From assembly GCA_020744425.1 (NCBI GenBank), contig JAGMUV010000009.1:310001-374000 (forward strand): a stretch of DNA of 64,000 nucleotides. Direction: 5' to 3'. Made by a program: the position numbers and the translations under genes. How positions within the stretch are numbered: position 1 is the first letter of the stretch; each line of letters opens with the position of its first letter. The notes below the pieces were generated by a model. That model was not told the DNA's origin and did not search any database. It saw nothing but the letters and a program-made list of their open reading frames with translations. This DNA is from Dactylonectria macrodidyma (lineage: Eukaryota; Ascomycota; Sordariomycetes; Hypocreales; Nectriaceae). Shown here one piece after another: positions 45,958 through 58,392 of the stretch.

Positions 45958-48140
45958 ATGAGTCTCCTCGAAACTGCCCTTTTGGCAGCGGCCGGACAAG
46001 TCCATGCCATGCCCAGAGCTCAAGATAGTTATGCCAAACATGGACCCTCAGACTGCGGTGATGCCAAAGCCAAGAATGCCATTGTTTTTTACTATTAATA
46101 CATTATTGTTGGCGGAGGGGTGGCCGGAACAAGTCTTGCGAATCGATTGACGAAGACTGGGCGCAAGTTCACAACTCACTAGGATGCTTACGACGGCAAG
46201 TTTATGCCTCGTTATTAATCCATCATCTGGCACGCAGAATACTAAGTCCTCCTTGAAGCCGGAACACCGTAAGTTGCTGAAAGGAGAAGCTCCGGATGGG
46301 TTGAAATGACGAAGTTTCTCAGAGATCAGGGTGAAGCCTTCATCACAACTCCAAGTCTGGTCGGTTCTGGCGTAGGGACCAAGTACGATTGGAACCTGGC
46401 CAGCATCCCCTCGCCCTCGATGAACGATTGATAGATAGATCCCATTTCCAATAGGAAGAGGTGTTGGAGGAGGAAGTCTTATTAACCAGATGGCCTTCAC
46501 ATGAGGAACAAGGGGAGATTTTGATCGCTGGGAAGAGCTAGGAAACGAGCTCGTGAATTGGGACGACATGTTCGTATACTTCAAGAGGGTGAGATCTCCT
46601 GTATAAAGGCCGATAAGGTTAGAGGAACGTGCCTAACCTCAGCAGAGCGATGACTTCACGTCTCCATACCTAGACTTCATTGAAGATTTCAATGTCACTT
46701 GGACTTGGAGTTCCACGGCTTGGAGGCGCTGTCCATTCTAGCTTCTCGCCATTCTTCTGGCTCTCAGTCAGTAAGTTAGCCTCACATGAGCAAGCCCGGC
46801 TGCGCGTTTAGATCAGAAACAACCCAGGAACCCTTCCAAATCAGATAACATGATCGAGCCACCCGAGAGCCGAGACTTTGTGTTCTCCCCGACGGCTAGG
46901 GCGGTGATGCAGCTGGCGGTTTCTTCTGTCCACACACCCAAAGCCCGTTAGCAACACCGAAGCTCTGGTCGAGCAGCCCAGTATGATCAAGCTGCCCCGA
47001 GAAAGAACACGAGCCTGATTCAGGGTGCCCATGTGACAAAGGTCGTCTTCGAAAGAAACAAAGCCGTGGGGGGTTGAGGTAAGATTGTCTCCTGCGAAAC
47101 AGGAGCTCTTGTCCATCAACATGCTGACGGCTTCCAGTTTGCTGACTCGGCAGATTCTGAGGCAATGTTGGTCAAGGCCCGCCAGGAAATCATCTTCTCT
47201 GCTGGAGCTCTCCACGCAGCGCAGATACTGCAGCTTTCTAGTATTGGAGATGCCGCCACACTTTCATCACTCAACATTGAGACGGTTGTTGATGTTTCTG
47301 CGGTCAGCCAAAACTTCCAAGATCATCCTCTTGTTTTCGCCGTCTTTGGCTGTGAGAATAATATATTCTCCCCGCAATTTTGTGCAGCGCTAAGTCTTCA
47401 GACTAGTAAACCTGCCCCTATCTTCCGCGAACCTGAATTCGAACGAGACATACGCGAGCGAGGTGGCTGAGCTCTACGAGGCACGACGTGCTGGTCCCCT
47501 GGCGAACCCAGGCGGCGAATTCCTCCGCTTCTTGCCGATTTCGAACTTTACAGACCTGGGGCCCTAGCTGTTGAGTGATGCCTAGGCACAGAACGCAGCT
47601 GAGCTTCTGCTTGGTGCACCTGCTGCGGTCCAGGTCGGTACATCAAGCAGCACGAGCTCCTTACCCAAGCTCTAGCATCGGATGTCATAACGCCGCTCGA
47701 GGGGCTTTATAATGATGGCGCTCTGGTTCTCGGCCTGGAGCATCCCTTCTCCTGTGGCTCAGTTAGCATCGTCTCCAGCAATCCATGTACTCCGCCCGCA
47801 ATCGACGCCGCCTATCTCGCCAACCCATTGGATATGGCCGTTCTCGTTGAAGCAGTTAAGTTTGCCAGGGTGGTAATGGGCACTCAGGCTCCACGGGCGC
47901 TTTCGGGATCCCCCCCGGTGCCAACATCGCGTCCATCGAGTCATACATCAAGGAAAGCATGGCCAGCTTTGCCCACTACGGTGGAACCGCCACTATGGCT
48001 CCTTGGGAGATTGGAGGCGTTACCGACTCCCCAGTCCTCGTCTGCGGTGTCGGGAACCTCAGAGTGGTTGTTGCCAGTGTCATTTCTCTTCAATGACAGG
48101 CAATGTGCAGGCTGCTCTTCTCCTTCAGTCCTAGAGTAAT
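45958..48140 (+). pseudogene. GMC oxidoreductase, decayed
   Basis: From ATG 45958 a signal-peptide-like start (MSLLETALLAAAGQVHA) leads after a stop to YIIVGGGVAGTSLANRLT, the FAD-binding GxGxxG of glucose-methanol-choline oxidoreductases. Later pieces in other frames are RQEIIFSAGALHAAQILQLS with NFQDHPLV (near 47180..47340), EHPFSCGSVSIVSSNPCTPP with AAYLANPLDMAVL (near 47730..47850), and GGTATMAPWEIGGVTDSPVL with NLRVVVASVISLQ (near 47970..48095), the C-terminal HxGT and N-loop regions. In-frame stops already occur within the first 50 codons, and several frame changes follow, so it is dead. The ancestral enzyme would have been a secreted flavin oxidase or dehydrogenase. Confidence 0.85.
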
Positions 48141-48680
48141 GGCATTTGCGATGTGAATAAAAATGGCGGTTCATAACCATACTATTCGATTTATCTCTCT
48201 TATTTAACATGTTATTACTCGCTATTAGAGTGGCATAGGGCAGTTAGACGCTAATAGAGGAGCAATCCCCTTAAGCGCTATGTGACAGCTGGGCCTAGGG
48301 AAATTTTACATCGCCAGTTTGGGAATGCACTATGTTCTATTACATCGTCGCAATAGATCACCGACGACCACGACTCAGTTTTAAGGCATGTGAATCTACT
48401 TTCGTGTCACATCTTACATACTACGTGGCACTCAAACTTATTGTCACAGGTCAGTTGTCGTCCCCTTACGATGACACATCATGCGCTATCTGTCAAAGCG
48501 CCGTATCCCAAGATCATTGAACCAAAAGAAAAGCAACAGTCTGGCTTCATCATTTCTGACATAACTGATAAAGACGAATAGCTAGTTAATATTATGGCCC
48601 CTGGGCATTTTCATTACTTTTAAGCTATATCTCTTTAACACCATGTAGCCATAGAAGTATCTAAGCAATAGCTGCTAGTC
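48141..48680. other. Intergenic with second dispersed-repeat copy
   Basis: This gap lies between the GMC relic and the DUF2264 gene. Apart from the repeat at 48242..48328 nothing was recognised. Confidence 0.5.
48242..48328. repeat. Dispersed repeat, copy 2
   Basis: AGTTAGACGCTAA at 48242 and AAATTTTACATCGCCAGTTT with GGGAATG at 48301..48327 match the two blocks of the copy at 23277..23330, with more spacer between them. Confidence 0.45.
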
Positions 48681-50882
48681 TTATTCTACGACAATTACCA
48701 GCTCTCGGGAATCAGTCAAGGTTACGTGAGGTCGTCTATTCCAATGCCGTGTGATTTCCCGTTGCTGTAGCCGGTTAGAAGAGACTCCAAACACCCCCGA
48801 AACGAGCAAGTGTGTCGCAGCCATTTTGTCGTCAGGGCTTCCTCCTCCGGCTCCTGAGTCAAGCTTGATGACATGCATGACAGATGGAATTGAGGTTCTC
48901 GGCGATATCAAGTTGGTGTTCGGATCTGCCTCAATAGTCAAGGACGAACTGTTCACGGTTGGCTTTGTTGTACCGGCCGACTCCGAATTTGAAAATAGTT
49001 TGGATGGTGTCAAGTCTGCAATGCCACTTGCAGACGCTTGGGACAGGATGTAAATAGCCGACTGGTCATCCCAGGCCGAGTCATCGGCGTCGTTTGATGG
49101 TGAACCCGATATTCGAGGAAGATGATGGCCGGCCGGAGTGAGTACTGAGATGGCGAAAGATGCATCAATGAGTTGGATATTCGTGCACCCTGGTACACCA
49201 ACAAGTGACTCAAGACCTTTGACCCGATGTACTCGAATATGCCACCCGGGAAAGTACTTTACTACCGGGATGAGAGTAGTCTCAATCTCGAGTTTGAGGT
49301 AGTCGAAGGGTTTCCACACGCTGACGAGTGAGGGTATTTTGTCTTGCTGCCCTTGGCCCACGTTGATGACGACGTGCTCTATGTGGACGTCTAATGGTTT
49401 CCACCTGACCTTCCAGGTCTCACCTTGGTCAAGGCTCAGGCTCAACGTACTATCGGGGGCTATTTGATGTAACAAGGGACCGGTTGGAACACTAAAAGCG
49501 AATGCCGAAGAGTACGCCAGTTTCCCGTACTTGGCTTCTCTTGCTTTGAAGTTCTTAGTCGTCATCTGCCCAGACGACAGCAGGAAAGTATGCTCCGGGG
49601 AGTTGCACAAAATATGTCGCGGGGGCCAGTTGACTTTTACCGGGTCGAGCGGGTCAAGTTGTAGTTGCTTAGGAATGCTGGGAGCCGCGAGAGGATGTGG
49701 CTGCTCGTCGCAGGTCCAGAATGGATGTGATTCGGGAAGACCCAAAACTGTAAAACTCTTCAAGCACCAATACACCGACTGCGGTGAGTTGTAGTCCTCG
49801 CTGAGGTACATGTTGGGATACGTGAACCCAATGTTTAGTGTCCCATCGGCGTTGAATATGTCTGGGTACTTCGCCCACCATCGAAGATGCCGGAAAAGCA
49901 TGCCTTTGAAGAACCCTGGACCGTTCAGTGGTGCGGGAAGAGGAATGTCTGCAAGAGCAGCGGCAGACCAGAAAGCAGCAAAGGCAAACCGATAGGTCAT
50001 GCTTCGCCCGTGGGGAATGGCAGCGCCTGTGATGTATTAGGTCTTCGTGATCTTCAGTGCATGTTCGATAGTTGAGACCATACCATCGGCGTCGAAATAG
50101 CGCCAAAACGCAGTGGCAAACACCGTTGCTTGTAGACGATACCTTTCAACTCTCGCCTCATCATCTTCCGCGAAACAGACATAAAGAAGTTGGGCGAATT
50201 GTATGGCAAAGCTACTCGAGTAATAGTCGGCTTGTTTTCTTTCCTCCCCCCAGATTCCATCGGAAGACCAGCTTTCCCCGATATAAAACTGGTCAAGAAG
50301 AACAAAGTCTTGATCGGTCCTTTGTTGTAGCTCACTACGAGGCACTCCGAGGACTTTGGATAAGGCTAGATTGGCGAGAACACGAAACCAGCGCCAGTTG
50401 TTTTTCGGCATGGCATAGTCGTTTATCTGTCGAAGCCACTTTTTGAGGTTCTCTCTTGTGGCCTCGCTTAGCATGGCTTTGAGATCATCGGGGGCGGTCA
50501 AGAGCGCAAAAGCGATTGACTCCATCTCCACCATGCGCTGGTTGACAGGTCCGACGTCTCCCCAAAAATCAGGGCTTTGAGGATCGACGCCGGCCTCAAT
50601 CCCGGTAAACCAGGATGCCAGTTCATCATCGCCCGAGGCTGAACGACTCTCAAGAATGGCACTGATAGCCCAGAGAGGGCGTGAGAACCCCTCAAGCTGG
50701 GCGGCGACATCGTCAAAAGCCGCAAAGATTGATGGCCTGATCTTGACACGAGCGCCTGTTTTCGACTTGTACGGAATAAGTGGCTGTATCAGGGCCGTGG
50801 CCGCTCGCAGGAGATCCTGGCGAGATTGAAACGGGTTATCCGTGAAGCCAGTGAGTCCAGGCATGGCGAGGTTGGTGGTCAA
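48681..50882 (-). CDS. DUF2264 family protein
   Basis: Two exons (50882..50084 and 50026..48681) joined over a 57-bp intron give 714 residues; the junction reads YFDADGAAIPHGRSMTYRF. The N-terminal half looks alpha-helical and carries the DUF2264 pattern (GFSRPLWAISAIL, WFTGIEAGVDPQSPDFWGDV, NNWRWFRVLANLAL, DGIWGEE). Conserved Trp, Asp and His residues and its all-helical start recall (alpha/alpha)6-barrel sugar enzymes, and the C-terminal half looks beta-rich, but no catalytic activity is established. No signal peptide is seen. The family is shared by bacteria and fungi. Its length is normal for the family. It has no clear partner; the GMC relic lies downstream. Confidence 0.83.
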
Positions 50883-52072
50883 TGACGGATTCGATATGGG
50901 GCAAGTAGTAACTGTATGGGTTTAGCTCAACGACATGGTATTTGAGGTCAAGACAGACTTTATTTTGCTATCTTTGGCCACGATCTGGTGGATAGCACTT
51001 TGAATTGCTGGATCAACTTCTTGTCGGTGAACGGGAGAGCGAGTTCGGAGTGCGGGGTATTTGTTTCAGTGAATTGAATCGACCAGGCATCCGCTGAAAA
51101 CACCGCGAATAAACATTTTAAAGCTGTTCTAATGTTTCATAGATGGGGCCGGTAGTTGGATAGCACGCAGCACCGTGATAGCGGTAGAGAGGGAAAATAG
51201 ATGGCCAATTCTTCATGTTGTATGGGTACCGAAAATGTGATACAAAGGCAGGAGGCCTTGCGCCACTGATTGAACAACGGGGAACTTTCTTCGCTCAAAT
51301 GAACCCAGTACACTCATACATTCAACCTACGCCCTATCACGAATGTTGAGTTGATAGAATCTAAATACACAATTTCTATGATCTGATGCGTGATCTCTGC
51401 CTACGCAGGTAAAAGAGCACGCCATTTGAACTCAATCATGGAACTTCCATCTGTCAAAGGACTATGCTTGATTGACACGCTTAGAGGAACAACTGTATGG
51501 GATGAAAAAAAAAGGCCAGAATTCATCTTCAGAGTGTTGACTAAAAAAGAACATGCTTGGAGGTCGATACATGGAGAATTATTTCACGCGTGAGTTGTAG
51601 TAAAGTGGGGTCAATCTGCGGAGTCGAGATGCTCCGTGGCCCATGAAGATTCCTCCGTGACCGCTGCCCCGCGACCATTACCCCGAGCAGCGAGCCCTCC
51701 CAACCCTCTCTTATGCCCAGGCCGTTCTAGGTAACCTTGGCTTTACCAGGGTTTCCTCCTCCAACTCCAGCTCTGAGCGTCAGTCGGACAATAGCCTGAC
51801 AAGGGATTGCGGGGGAAGGGCGGGGAAGACACTCGTACGTCGTATCGTGCCCACCACCCCGGAATCAAGAGCCCGTGGGGCCCCGCGAGACGTGGACCAA
51901 AAGTTGTCGAGATGGGTGTTTATTAACACATCATCTCGTCTCTCAACGGTCTTTGTTCTCAGAGAATCACCAGTCCTCCCCAACACCAAAGTCTGGCCTT
52001 CTTTCTCTCAAGAAGCAGACAGGAAGCAACTCGGCACACCCAGGCCATTGACAACAGCGGACAAGTGTCAAG
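50883..52072. other. Intergenic promoter region between divergent genes
   Basis: About 1.2 kb between the DUF2264 gene and the MFS transporter, transcribed in opposite directions. Pyrimidine-rich stretches occur before the transporter start. No gene was recognised. Confidence 0.5.
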
Positions 52073-54103
52073 ATGACGCCCAAGACGAACGATGACATTG
52101 CCATCCAGACTGCTCCTGCCACCGAGCAGGACAGTCTGCCGCAGCCGCCGCCCGCAGATGACCAGGCAGTTAGCCCGAACCAGGTCATCAAGAACGGCGT
52201 GGTAGTGAGCTCCGCCACCAATAAGCCCGACAGGGATTTGCGGCTCGCCTGGCTTTACATCTTCGACTGGTACCCGAGCCATTACAGCAAAGAGGAGATT
52301 GCCCTTGTCAAGAAGCAGGATCGCATTATCCTTCCTCTCATGTAAGATTCGATAAGGATCTGGCGTCCTTCAATTCGGTCATTGTGCTGACTCTAGAAAC
52401 AGTTGTTTGCTATGTAGGTTTATCAACGACGCGAGTCGCTGTACTCCCTACGAAGCTCACATTTTATAGTCTTCATTAAGTGGCTCGATCAGTCCAACAT
52501 CACCAATGCGTATAACTCAGGAATGAAGGAAGATCTCAACATCGAGGGAGTCGAGTACAACTTGTTCAGCACCTTTTACAACATCGGCTATCTCATTCTC
52601 GAAATCCCCTCAATGATGATCATCTCCCGCCCCAAGCTGTCGCGCTGGTACCTCCCGATCTGCGAGACCCTGTGGTCCATCATCACCTTTATCCAGTGCC
52701 GCAACAATAGCACCGAGATGATTTGGGGCATGCGATTCCTCATGGGTCTCTTTGAGACCCCTGCCGCTACTGGATCGCTCTACATCCTCGCGTCCTGGTA
52801 CCGCTCCGACGAAGTGTTTAAGCGCGCCGGTGTTTGGTATGTTTCTAGCAACATCGGTGCAGCGTTTGGAGGATATATGCAAGCTGCGGCCCACGCTGGC
52901 CTCGATGGCAAGCTCGGCATGGAAGGATGGTGAGTCTCCCCACATAGACTTCATCCTAGACACTTGTTCGCCACTTACCTCTCTCAGGCGCTGGGTCTTT
53001 ATTGTGGATGGCATCATCAGCCTGCCTATTGCTATTGCCGGCTTCTTCCTCTTCCCTGGCCTACCCAACAGCCCTCGCATTTGGTGGCTGAAGGAGGAAG
53101 AGCAGAAACTCGCCCAAGCCCGCATGCAAAACGACGGTGTTAAGAAAAGCTCCAAGATTGGCAAGCGCATGCTTAAGCGAGTCTTTACCCACTGGCACTT
53201 TTATTTCGCCGTGACTACTTATGTCGCGTAGGTTGTTTTCTAGAGGCTGTGGGAAAATGCCTATGCTAACGACTCTTGACTTGCAGTTTCCAGTTGACGA
53301 CCTGGGTTAGTGGCCAGATGGGCATCTGGGTCAAAAGCACCGAGAAATACTCGGTGGAGTTGATTAATATCTTGCCCACGGGTGTTCAACTCGTCGCTAT
53401 TTTGTGTGGAAGTGTTGTTCCGCAATTTGTCATGTAAGTGTCTATCCAGCCCGCATATGTTTGCTCTTGGGCAACAGCTAGGCTTGATGCAGGATGATTT
53501 ACTAACTGTGGATCCATATTAGGGTATACCCTCTTTGGATGCCGGTGCTGTTCTCTGGTTCCATTCTTATCTTCTCCAACATCTGTCTCCGAATTTGGTA
53601 CATTCCTGATGGCATGAAATTCGCAACCTGGTTCCTCCTAGGCCTAAACTCTTGTGTCACGCCAATCCTCTTCCCTTTCATCCATATTATCATGAAAGAC
53701 GATAACGAAGCCAAGAGTTTCACCACTGGAGCCATGGTGAGTATCCCTTCCCACTTAGAATCCCTCTTCATATTATGTTGGAGTACGAAGGCTTACAATT
53801 GCGTGATCTTCGCAGATGACCATTGGTTGGGCTTTCTTCACCTGGTACAACGTTGTTGTGTTCCCAGTCACAGAAGGCCCCCAGTGGAGGAGAGGTTTCA
53901 CTGCCAACATCTGCCTTTGTGTTCTTTGGGTCACTCTGTTCATGACTGGTTACCTGCTGTGGCAGCGTGACGTGAAGAGGGGCCTGTACAAGCGCGCCAT
54001 AGAAGAGGAAGAGAATGAGGAGATTCTCAACGAAAAAGTCGAGCTAGCTCAGGCGGAGTCTACTCACCTTGAAGAGAAGGAGAAAGGCAAAGAGCTGAAG
54101 TAG
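52073..54103 (+). CDS. MFS anion:cation symporter (pantothenate/allantoate permease-like)
   Basis: Seven exons (52073..52341, 52403..52413, 52470..52929, 52988..53227, 53287..53433, 53523..53736, 53816..54103) give 542 residues. Exon 2 is an 11-nt microexon; with it the text reads [20 protein letters not shown], the end of helix 1 in this family. Characteristic text follows: [55 protein letters not shown] and [15 protein letters not shown]. This is the Dal5/Fen2/Liz1 branch of fungal MFS proteins, which import organic anions such as pantothenate or allantoate with protons. About 12 helices are visible. The C-terminal tail is Glu/Lys-rich and cytoplasmic. No defect is seen. Confidence 0.9.
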
Positions 54104-55516
54104 GTTGTTTTCTTTGATGGCCCTGGAGTGATTTAGTCTAGTCTCAAGGCTATCAAATCGCTCTTCATAAGGCTTCTACCCACAGACATGTCGGTGCTAC
54201 GAGGTCACCCTTTTCGAGATTGCTTGTAGAGCGGGAGCTTAATGAGGCGGAGACTATCATTTGGGTAAACACATGGGATTGCATTAGCCGTACGTGATAG
54301 AACTAAGTATATTATACTTTACTGTGCTACTGCATGCAAGAAATTTAGTTTGACAACTGTCTGACAAAACCAGCAAATTCAACCCTAGCTCAGGCTCACC
54401 AAACACCATCTGTGAGAACCTCATTTGCAATAAGTGACACGAGTGGCTGACTATGACTATTGTGTTCATAGTCCAACAAAGCTGTCCAATTCGCGTATCG
54501 TGTTTTTGGTGATGTCCCACAGCAACAGTCGGAACATGTAGTTATTCTTGCTAGGGAGCGTTGTAGTAGGACGATGGGCATAGCTATAGTCCGCTAGTAA
54601 TTAGACATGCCCGGTGCCAGATACTAGGTCGGCCTGTTATCTCCGGAGGCGTGGATAAGTATGATGCGAGGGAAGTGAGGGCTAAGGCCGTGCGGCCTTA
54701 TGCTCGGCGTGGAGGGGTAAGGGTTTAGTCGTTGCACCCTAATCGCCAAGGCGGAAACGGAAGGCCGGGGCGGGAGAGCAAAATTGCCCAGGGGGAGAGG
54801 GCAAACGGCGGAAAGTAAGCAGCGGAAAGTAAGCGGCTGGACGTGCAGACATGAGGAATCAACTCAACGGACCATATCACAATCAACGCTTATACGTACA
54901 CACCCGGACAACACGGAGGTGGATGAATGTATCAAAGAGGCCAGACTTCACAGAGGATCCCAGCGCCTCAGAGAACAAAGGATTAAGATGATCGGAGCGC
55001 AGCAAGCAGTTGGTACCCAGTAACTAGGCAGCCAGTGCGTAATCGTTTGGGCCCGGGAGAAGGGTTGTTATTTTAGCATGGCAATTGGTAGGTGTATCAA
55101 AAAGAAACCATACTCATTCCCAAGCTTACTGTCGGGATACATCGAGATACAATTTGCCTGTCCTCTTCTCATGTTTCGAATAGATGTTAACTGTGGAGGT
55201 CAAGGAAACGAGCGAGGGTGCGCTGGAGGTGGCACTAACCCGGGGGGGGGGGGGGATCGGCCGACATCCCAGGCAAGTGGAAGGTTCGAGAATTCTGTGG
55301 TTCTGATCACGTTCACCCCGTCAAACAACTGCTGTCGCCGGAGAGGAAACGGTGGCATCAGCCTGAAGGGAGTCGTTGGAAGATGAATCTCCTGATCGAA
55401 GCCAGCCCGAGAGACCATCCCAGGGAATATCCAATGAGGACGGATTCAAGGCCCATTCTAGAGTCTGGTGAAAAATGGGAAGGGGAGGTGGGGGTTTTGT
55501 CGAAAGGGATAGTGTA
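54104..55516. other. Intergenic with 14-G tract, no gene recognised
   Basis: This gap lies between convergent genes. A run of 14 G occupies 55242..55255. Short frames lack motifs. Confidence 0.5.
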
Positions 55517-57607
55517 TCAAACTCTAAAGAGCGGTTCTACCGGACAGGCCTCCATAGCGGTACGATACTTATCTCGGACTTCTTTCCACTCTCGTCCGTA
55601 TTCGTCAAGGAGCCGAAAATTGCTCGTTCCATCCGCGTCCCTACAGAGAAGGAGATTATTTCTAGTTACCCGGCTGCCGTGGGCGAAGTCTCCGAACGCA
55701 ACGATGTCCAGTGATGCTATCCCCTGCGGCCCAAAAACCCATTCAACAAACTGGCGGAACTCGTGTCGCAGTGTAGGTCCACGCCATCCGCCGTTCTTTT
55801 CAGCAGCGACTTCTACCGCATTGGGTCCGAAAGTGATGTCTTCCGTCGCACCAGTTGGGGCGGTCAAACCCGAGTCGGTCCAGGGGAGGGACTCCCCGCC
55901 CTCGGACGAGGTATCGCTTCTCGTACCCGAAGTCGCCAAGGCTGGGTGATTGTTTATGGCCCACGACGCGTATTGCTTGAGATCTAAGCCTGATTGGCGA
56001 ATGTGAAGGACTTTTAATGAAGCCTTCGACGTGAAAGGAAGTAAGATATATTTCTACAAGAAACGCAGTTAGCTTACGATTATGATGGGGAGGTCGAGTG
56101 CTTACTAGACGCTCTGGCATACAAGCTAGGCCAATAAAGTCAAGATCAAGCTTCGCCAGGGGGTTCTGTGAAGGGTTTTCCTTTATTCGGCGCATATCGC
56201 GTCCAAAAATGGCTAAATCCGGCAAATCGCATGGCTTTTCAAAATGTGGAGAGTCTTCGTTGGTATTGATCGTTCTCTGGTGGCCAACAAATCTCTTGAG
56301 AGTTGGATGGCGGCGAGCGACGTGGTCCCAAAGCTCAAGGGCTGAAGCCGGTCCAGCTTGGCTTACAAAGAGCTCTTCAAGTCCCTCAAAGGCGTTAAGG
56401 AAATCTAGAATAAAGCCCTCGCCCCATTCATATGTAACGCCGTCGGATTCCTGTATTTCGAGTTTCTTCAGCTTTATCGGGTGGTTGAGCTGCATAACGC
56501 GTCCGACGAATTGATCCCAGTTGGGGCACATTCTCAACGTGAGAGACGCAAGGGTGTCGAAATTGAAGGCATGAGCCATCACCGCTGAGAGGGGTACCTG
56601 CGAGAGGAATAGCACGCGGATTGTTGGGAATAAGGGGCGTGGAGAGCGTTTGTTCAAGCCAAAAACGGCGTAAGCAAAGTAATCTGTCTCTTTAATGCCA
56701 TCCATGTCATCTTCGTCATCGCTGAAATAGCCCAGGTATTCTCGGAGTTCGGGCCAATTTACGAAATCCAATTCTAACTTCCTGAGATGCGTCGAATTAC
56801 TCCGCAGAGCGACGGTAAGCGCGTCCAAATTATCAGAGTTAGGGCCTCTCCAACTCAGGCTCTGAAGCTTGCAGAATGAGGATAGATCTATCTCGCACTC
56901 TGCATCGTGATAGTCCCGGCAAGTAGGATCAGTTATCAAGCTTAATGATTGGAGTGAGGGCTGTTGAAGCGGGACGACGCCATTGACCCCGAGGATTTCG
57001 GGCGGCACGCATGTACCTAAATCCCAGCTATATTAGTGTCAGCTGCGTTCAGATTCATGAATTTCATATGTAGCAGTGCCTACCTGAAACTCTGCAGTCG
57101 GTGGGCCTCGATTCGTCGAAGTAATGACTCTGCCCTTTGGGCAAGGCGATCGAAACGGGGCTGGTCTTGGAGCTCGTCATCGTCGCTCTCGTCATCCTCA
57201 TCATCTTCATCGTCGCTCTCGTCATCTTCATCATCTTCATCGTCAATGTCCATTGAATCGTCGAAATCTTGTGCATGGGGACACCGCCGCGTTGTAGAAT
57301 ATTGAATATCAGACCGGAAGTGAAGCTGCGTGGCACGTTGAAGACATGATTGCGGCAGACCTGTCACCCGGATACGATCTATATTATATTCGCTCCACGG
57401 CTCGATCGTGATAGATTGCCAAAGCCTGTTGGCAACACTTTCCCGCAGCCATCTTGAGGCTTGGGAAAGTTTTTTCAAATCGGCTTTCGTCAACTGCCAG
57501 GATAAAAGATTTAGAGCCTACCGAGAGCAAATGCTAGATAGATAACAGACCTTCTCAATTATGAGTAAAAAAACCTCCCCTGGCAGTGTCATCAACATAT
57601 CGGCCAT
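55517..57607 (-). CDS. F-box protein with acidic repeat and LRR-like body
   Basis: Four exons (57607..57551, 57493..57084, 57027..56106, 56053..55517) give 641 residues; junctions read IIEKLTKADLKKL, LQSFSWDLGTCVPPEI and PERLKYILLPF. The first 50 residues form an F-box-like motif (LPGEVFLLIIEKLTKADLKK, ASRWLRESVANRLWQSI). Next is an acidic low-complexity tract (about 90-125) with a duplicated DEDDEDDESD unit. The rest has irregular Leu-rich segments (LQSLSLITDP, LRKLELDFV, LASLTLRMCP, LKKLEIQES), as in fungal F-box/LRR proteins. It should recruit an unknown target to an SCF ubiquitin ligase. The C-terminal 130 residues may be variable. Such genes are abundant and fast-evolving in ascomycetes. 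Confidence 0.78.
57170..57255 (-). repeat. Coding microsatellite, Asp/Glu/Ser repeat
   Basis: CTCGTCATC/TTCATC-type triplets are arranged as two near-identical 30-bp blocks inside the F-box gene, encoding two copies of DEDDEDDESD. It is prone to length change. Confidence 0.75.
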
Positions 57608-58392
57608 CTTGACGTGCTCGTCGGTGGCCATTAACGAGACGTGAGTGTTGACGTAGGACAATCGAGCCTAGGCAGCCTGGGTGGAAGCTAGCGGTATTTA
57701 AGGCTCCACATAGAGCGGGGATGCAGTGCGTGAGCAGAGCTAATGCGGGCCCGGAGGGGCCGATAGAGAGCTGAGCCGATATTAAGCCGGGAGGACTTTC
57801 AAGCGGCCACCCGGGAAGACCAAGCCTCATAGGGTCAAGCGCAGTCATCCCAAAAGCCCCACATTTCCTATGGGTGATATGCGGGTCAGGTTGGTCGCTG
57901 ACAAGGAAAGTCTTCGCCCAGTCTAAAAATAGGAAAAGCATTGGCCCACATAAAAGTATTGGCTCACAAGGAAAGACCGACCAACTTCCCTTGTTTTCTG
58001 ACCTTTCTTGGCATCGAAGTGTTAAGAAGGTAGCCTAATCCACACCTTTTCGCTTAACAAGTGCACCACAACCTGTCCCCGCCAATCTTGCCTGAGGAGC
58101 CCGTGCAGCCCGTCCTCCGAAACAGTTCCCCATTGTGGCGCCGCTCAATGCCGTCTCCAATGCTGCAGCCTGCCGCCACGGAAGGAGCTTAACGAGCCAA
58201 TTCCCCCTCCCCACCTTGCCTCACCTTACCCAGCGAACAACACCATCCAGTCTCCATCGTGGAATCGGCAAACAGTTTGCGCGCGAACACGTGAAGGCAT
58301 GCATCACCAAACTGCCGGAATTCGAGTGAATATCGCGAAGTGGGGCCCAGGGAAAAGGGACTAAAAATGGTTCAACAGGCAGGGTACCAAAA
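57608..58392. other. Intergenic, no gene recognised
   Basis: The upstream region of the F-box gene and downstream flank of the NACHT gene. No motif-bearing frame or repeat was seen. Confidence 0.5.
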
